Assembly: GCA_002007465.1 (NCBI GenBank)
Contig: LNAC01001226.1
Span: 62,001-126,000, forward strand
Source: Ailurus styani
Lineage: Eukaryota > Chordata > Mammalia > Carnivora > Ailuridae
Reading direction: 5' to 3'
DNA: 64,000 nucleotides
Shown here piece by piece: positions 59,545-64,000 of this stretch (positions are counted from its first letter, which is position 1; each line of letters opens with the position of its first letter). The notes under the pieces were generated by a model. The model did no database searches, was not told the DNA's origin, and saw only the letters and a program-made list of their open reading frames with translations. A program made the position numbers and the translations under genes.

Positions 59545-60125
59545 TTCTTAGTCCATTCTTACTGCTATAACAAAAATGCCGTAGACTGGGTAGCTTAAAT
59601 AGTATAAGTTTATTTCTCACAGTTACCGGAGTCTGGGAAATCCAAAGTCAAGATGCCCAAAGTGACATTTGATTTAGTTGGGGGCCTTCCTTCTGGCTTG
59701 TAGATAGACATCTGTATACACAGCAGAGACAGAGTGAGAATGAAAATAAATTCTCTTGTCTCTTTTTGTAAGGGCAGTAATCGAATCATGAAGGGCTCTG
59801 CTCTTGTGACTTAATTACCTTTACTTATTTTTTTTTTTTTAGATTTTATTTATTTGAGAGAGAACCAGAGGGTGAGCAGAGAGGGGAGGGGCAGAGGCAG
59901 AAGTAGGCTCCCCACTGAACAGGGAGCCCCATGCAGAGCTTGATCCCAGGACCCTGGGATCATGACCTGAGCCAAAGGAGGCTGTCTTAATGGACTGAGC
60001 CACCTAGGTGCCCCCCATCCCTAATTACCTTCTGAAGGCCTCATCTCCAAATACCATCACATTTGTGGTTAGGGTTTTAATATATGAATTTGGTGGGGGG
60101 GAGACACAAACATTCACTTCATAGC
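59545..60125 (-). mobile_element. MaLR LTR (MLT1/MST-like), antisense, split by a SINE
   Basis: 'agtccattcttactgctata', 'gtagactgggtagcttaaat', 'ctggcttgtagatagacatc' and, after the SINE, 'catctccaaataccatcaca' are the antisense order of this LTR group. Confidence 0.72.
59822..60021 (-). mobile_element. CAN-SINE inside the LTR, antisense, old subtype
   Basis: T run and 'agattttatttatttgagag' to 'cacctaggtgccccc'. The target-site duplication 'taattacctt' is exact at 59812-59821 and 60022-60031. Confidence 0.96.
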
Positions 60126-60595
60126 AGCTTCCCACAAAGGCTTTGTAATTTTGGATAGCTATCCTATTAATTGAATTGATGTTAGAAGGATTAAACTAGA
60201 GTGAAATGTCATCTTTTATTGTAAATTTTGAAGTGTCCTATGTTAATGAAGCTAAAGCCTTAAAAATGGTTCATGTGAATTTATCAATTCTAATATATTT
60301 TAGTTTTGAAAACATCTGCAGGGATTTATTCTTCAAAGTGGTAGTTTTTAATTGCATGTGTACTAGGGAGATGGAGGCATTTTGTATTCTGCTAACATCT
60401 TTATATCTACTATTTCACTGTTTATGTCCATCGTCAGTATTCTGTGCTCATTGTTGTTCCTTCCTCTCCCCACACTGTCTCTTTAATGCCCTCTAATTTA
60501 GCTTCATTCATCATCACTGTTCCACACACTCCACAGTGACCTGTCTGTGAAGTCTCTTCTTGCAACATTTGATATAGTAAGACCTCTAAGCACTC
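60126..60595. other. Unassigned sequence
   Basis: The 96-codon frame at 60206-60496 shows no family motif. Confidence 0.4.
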
Positions 60596-60660
60596 TCTGG
60601 AAATACACGCTTGGCATGTGACAGATACTCAATAAGTATTGGTTAACATGTGAATGGAGA
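60596..60660 (+). mobile_element. L2 or MIR 3' terminal fragment
   Basis: 'cttggcatgtgacagatact' with 'caataagtattggttaac' matches the shared terminus of L2 and MIR elements. Confidence 0.65.
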
Positions 60661-61317
60661 AAAGAAAAAAAAAACTCTCCCTGTTTTCTTTCTATGATGT
60701 TGTACTAGACATATTCTACTCACTAGACTATTTCTTTCTTTGACTCTTCCCCTCCCTTCCTATAGCAGCATCTTCAAGTTTCAGTCCCCAGTTACTCAAT
60801 TTTCTCTGTCCGTGCTCTTTTGCTTAAAGAAACCTCATCTATTACTTCTATGTGAATAACTCCTTTCCTTTTCTCCAGGACAGCTTTCTCATGAGCTTCA
60901 GTTATGTATTTCTAGTTGTCTTCTGAACATTTCCATTTGGATACGCTGCCATCTTTTCAGACACAACTGGTTCAAAACCAAACACATGATGTTCCTCTTC
61001 AATGATATCTCTTATGTGTTTTCTTATTTTTGTCACAGAATTGCCTTTTTATTGGCCATTATTCATTTTTATCTTCTTCCAGTCACTATACATATTAAGT
61101 ATTTGCTGCACCTCTTAGAAAATATTGAGTTGTTCTTCCTTTCCCTTACTTATGTTAGTAAACTCCTTATAGTGTCCCTAAAATAAATCAAGTCATCCCT
61201 TCCTATAATGTACTGCCAAAATTTATTTCATAAACTGCCTCTTTCTTCATGAATCTCCTTTAGTCTAAAACCTTCAGGAGCTACCCACTACCAGTGGAAG
61301 TAGTTTCCACAGCTTTT
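60661..61317. other. Unassigned, pyrimidine-rich, perhaps an old reversed LINE piece
   Basis: The text around 60890-61280 resembles a common ancient repeat in antisense, but I cannot name it. Confidence 0.3.
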
Positions 61318-61527
61318 TTTTTTGTTTTTTTAATTTATTTTTAAATATTTATTTATTTATTTTAGGGAGAGAGAGCTCACAGGGGCAAGAGTCGGGCAGG
61401 GGCAGAGGGAGAGAATCTCAAGCAGACTACCTGGCCCTGCTGGACTCCATCCCAGGACCCTTGAGATCATGACCTGAGCCAAAACCAAGAGTCAGATGCT
61501 TAACTGCCTGAGCCACCCAGGTGCCCC
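61318..61527 (-). mobile_element. CAN-SINE, antisense, old subtype
   Basis: 'atatttatttatttatttta' to 'gagccacccaggtgcccc'. The flanks 'tccacagctttt' (61306-61317) and 'tccaaaagcttt' (61528-61539) look like a decayed target-site duplication. Confidence 0.94.
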
Positions 61528-62245
61528 TCCAAAAGCTTTAAAAAAATTATTAGACAAATTTAGATAATAAAATGAATATAGGACCCAAACTAAGAAGAGT
61601 AAAGCTAAAGCTGTTTTGAATGAAAATAATTCAGGCTCCTTCTACTTGGGCTTTTCCTATACATTGTTCCCTGGGCACTTCTGCAGAATTCTGGGACACT
61701 TTAGAATACAATTTGAAACTTGTTGGTTCTAATACAAAATCCTTATTTAGGATTAGGCCCTACTCCATTCAACCCATTTATTCATTACATCCAATTGTTC
61801 CATGTGAATTCTTACTTTGTACCTTGGCTTCTATCATGTTTAGCACCCAGAATGCTGTCAAATTACTTTTTTGCTTCTTTAAGTCTTATTTATATTTCCA
61901 AATACATTTCAAGCACTACATCTTTGTTGAATATATGAATGCCTTTTTAAGAAATAAGAGTCTTGGTGTCTTTTTTTATGATGTATATGTATCTTGGGGG
62001 GTACTATTTTCTTTTTTGGGGAAAGTACTTCTATATTACATTTAATTACTAGATAGACAAATGTCACTTTTTTGTGCTTATTATATTTAAAGCCCTAATA
62101 AACTGAATGATTTTAAGCATTCAAAAAGAGTGGGTTCAAGATTGTTTGATGCTAAAATTATACATTAGGAGCACAAATCTAAGAATAATAATGTGACCCA
62201 AAACAATAGCACACTTTATTATTTTCTACATTTGTTTTCTTTTAG
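61528..62245. other. Intron sequence just upstream of the STPGR exon
   Basis: No repeat is confidently named. A 141-codon frame at 61620-62045 (+) has no ATG-initiated family match and does not reach the splice acceptor, so it is treated as chance. Confidence 0.4.
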
Positions 62246-62361
62246 GACCTGCAACATATGATCCTGTTTTAAGGAAATCTTGCTCCATACCCTTATTTGT
62301 TAAAGCATCAAAGCGTTTTAAAGATTCCAAAGAGATCACTCCTGGTCCAGCGACATATGAG
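62246..62361 (+). CDS. STPG2: Internal coding exon of a sperm-tail PG-rich repeat protein, probably STPG2
   Basis: This is the only convincing protein-coding exon seen. A pyrimidine-rich tract ends in TTTTAG just before 62246, and the donor GAG|GTTTGT follows 62361. The 116 bp hold 2 bases plus 38 open codons, so the upstream intron is phase 1 and the downstream intron phase 0. The peptide begins (G)PATYDPVLRKS, continues through IPLFVKASKRF and ends EITPGPATYE. The two GPATY units about 30 residues apart match the STPGR repeat of sperm-flagellum and cilium-associated proteins, which are thought to bind or decorate axonemal microtubules. STPG2 is favoured over STPG1 or ODF3/CIMAP relatives because STPG2 has very large AT-rich introns like the flank here, and because the peptide resembles what I recall of STPG2. 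The family call is fairly sure; the paralogue is less so. No other exon of the gene is certain in the window. Confidence 0.72.
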
Positions 62362-64000
62362 GTTTGTTAATAATATATCTCTTTTATCAGCAGTAAAAGA
62401 ATATATAATTTCTAGAAAGTACTGAAAGTGTCTACATTAAAGTCCTTTCCATATGTTTTATTCATATTTGACTAATCAAAATCTTTTGGCTGTGGAAGGT
62501 ATTTAAAAAATTATAATTAATCAATTAATTAATTAAGCAAAAGGGAGCACGAGCTGGGAAGAGGGCCGGACGGATAGAGGGAGAGAGAATCTTAAGCAGT
62601 CTCCACACCCAGCATGAGCCTGAAGTGGGGCTTGATCTCATGACCCTAAGATCATGACCTGGGCCAAAATCAAGAGTCTGACACTTAACTGACTGAGCCA
62701 CGCAGGTGCTCAGATAGATGGCATCGATCTATCTATATAGTGTTACATCCCTGCAACTTAAAAACGTAGTTGTTTACATGTACAAATAGAAATTTTCAAG
62801 TATTTATTGCAATCATGAATTTCTTTAGAGGACTCAGAAGATAGTGTGTTGGTCCAGTAAAATCATGTATTTATCTTTTATCTTCTCTTATTAAGCATAA
62901 ATGCTGTAGTTTAGATTAATAATAAATAGGGACTCTTTTAAGCTCTGGGCCTTCTGATTATAAGGAGGCTTAAGTAAATCTGCAGGTTTTAAAATTTGTG
63001 TTCACAATTGGCCTTTATTCCCCATCTAAGATGAATAGGTTCCCCATTCCCACTCTACTAAGTATTAAAAGTGAAATATTTTATAGTGACTTATAGCAAG
63101 TAATTTAAGAATTAATAGTACAAACCATAGTAAATATTGTTTTTTGGGTTAGTTAATGACAAGTTCATTTTTCTTGGATGTGTGCTTTTCTGCTTATTTA
63201 AAATGTCATAATCTAAATAATTCTTTAGCATTCTGTCAAAGCAAATTCATAATATAACATCAGGAAAAAAAGAAAAAGAAGATACATAGAAGATATATTT
63301 ATTAGTCTTTCTAATATTTAAAGATGTACTTTTTCTTTCATAAGATTTTATAAATTATATTTATACTTCCTCATAGTCATTTACTAGTCATTTACATAGT
63401 CATTTCTGTGTCAAAGGAAAACATTTATGGGGTTGGTAATGATGTTTATTCAGGTATTACCTAAAATTTCAAACTAATATATCCTGTATATAGACTGCAC
63501 TGCAAGGTAACTTTCCTGTTGAGAACTGAGTAATATTTTTTGCCTTCCAACACCATTTGTTTTCTTTAATATATGGAAACTTTTTTGAACAGGTATTTTC
63601 CTTAAAACTTTTCCTTTTTATAAGAAAAATTTGTTTTTAATCTGATAGGCCAATAAATTACTAGGTCCTTTTATTATAACTTGCTCTTATTTTTTAATTC
63701 AATACTTTTTTTTCTGTTGACTTTAGTAAGTTTAAGAGAACATATTTGCCTTAAATATTTTACTTTTTTTTTTTTACAGAAAAAGATGATTCTAGAAATC
63801 ATCATACACACAACTTTTTTTGTGTGTATGGTGATAACAGTTAATACCTACTCTTAAAGGTTAAGACCTATTGAAGTAATAATATAATATCGTTAACTAT
63901 AGTCACCATGCAGTATATAAGATCTCCAGAATTTATTCATTTTCTAATAGAAGGTTTATACCTTTTACCCAATTTCTTTCGATTTCTTCTATTTCCTAGT
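62362..64000 (+). other. Intron downstream of the STPGR exon, to window end
   Basis: AT-rich sequence begins with the donor GTTTGT. It holds one old antisense CAN-SINE (62506-62712) and otherwise no repeat or exon that I can recognise. An acceptor-like run of T followed by ACAG near 63764-63779 leads into sequence with stops close by, so I do not call an exon there. Confidence 0.5.
62506..62712 (-). mobile_element. CAN-SINE, antisense, old and diverged
   Basis: 'aattaattaattaagcaaaa' in place of the A-rich tail, 'gcctgaagtggggcttgatc', 'gatcatgacctgggccaaaa' and 'tgagccacgcaggtgct' identify it. Confidence 0.9.

Noticed and set aside
61620..62045. 141-codon plus-strand frame upstream of the STPGR exon
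   Set aside because: It stops 200 bp before the acceptor, is rich in aromatic residues from AT-rich DNA, and has no recognised domain. I considered it an upstream exon and dropped it.
63764..63800. Poly-T plus ACAG as the acceptor of a further exon
   Set aside because: The sequence after it has early stops in all sensible frames and no STPGR motif.

Overview
The window looks like about 64 kb of AT-rich, gene-poor mammalian nuclear DNA. It comes from a caniform carnivore, most likely a mustelid (ferret, mink, marten or otter group). The main evidence is about 24 tRNA-Lys-derived CAN-SINEs. Many are the young form: a head of the type 'GGCGCCTGGGTGGCTCAG', a body with 'TGCCTGCCTCTCTGCCTAC' and an (AAATA)n AATCTT tail. 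I associate this form with mustelids; that is recall, not a search. No bacterial or phage-like gene organisation, rRNA, functional tRNA or CRISPR is present, and nearly all open frames are chance or sit inside repeats.

One exon is convincing. At 62246-62361 (+), 116 bp has a good acceptor and donor, is open in one frame, and encodes two sperm-tail PG-rich repeat (STPGR) motifs around GPATY. It fits STPG2, a large-intron gene, better than other STPGR genes, but the assignment rests on recall. If correct, most of the window is a long STPG2 intron upstream of this exon and the last 1.6 kb is the next intron. Two weaker coding candidates lie on the same strand: 44548-44633 (acceptor followed by a 27-codon coding-like frame ending in TAA) and 58136-58342 (a hydrophobic frame reading through a strong acceptor-like tract).

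The rest is repeat archaeology. 0-11 kb has L1 fragments, an MLT1-like LTR, MIRs and two CAN-SINEs. 11-22 kb has an L2, old LTR-like elements, three SINEs and a 2 kb antisense L1. 22-34 kb has a sense L1, nested MaLR LTRs and an L1 that keeps its 5' UTR and 3' end but lacks most of its interior. 35-41 kb is a SINE-dense block with an imperfect long inverted repeat, a hAT-type DNA transposon and another L1. 41-60 kb is mostly unassigned sequence with scattered MIR, L2, L1 and SINE copies. 60-64 kb carries the exon.

The three N bases (6791, 35975, 36701) are each associated with a local duplication (87, 106 and about 20 bp), which points to unmerged assembly joins. A perfect 116-bp tandem duplication (55125-55356) and the inverted repeat at 35275-35728 deserve the same scrutiny. 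I found no new gene system. The most useful items are the exon candidates, the internally deleted L1, two very short insertions with target-site duplications, and the assembly-artifact signatures.
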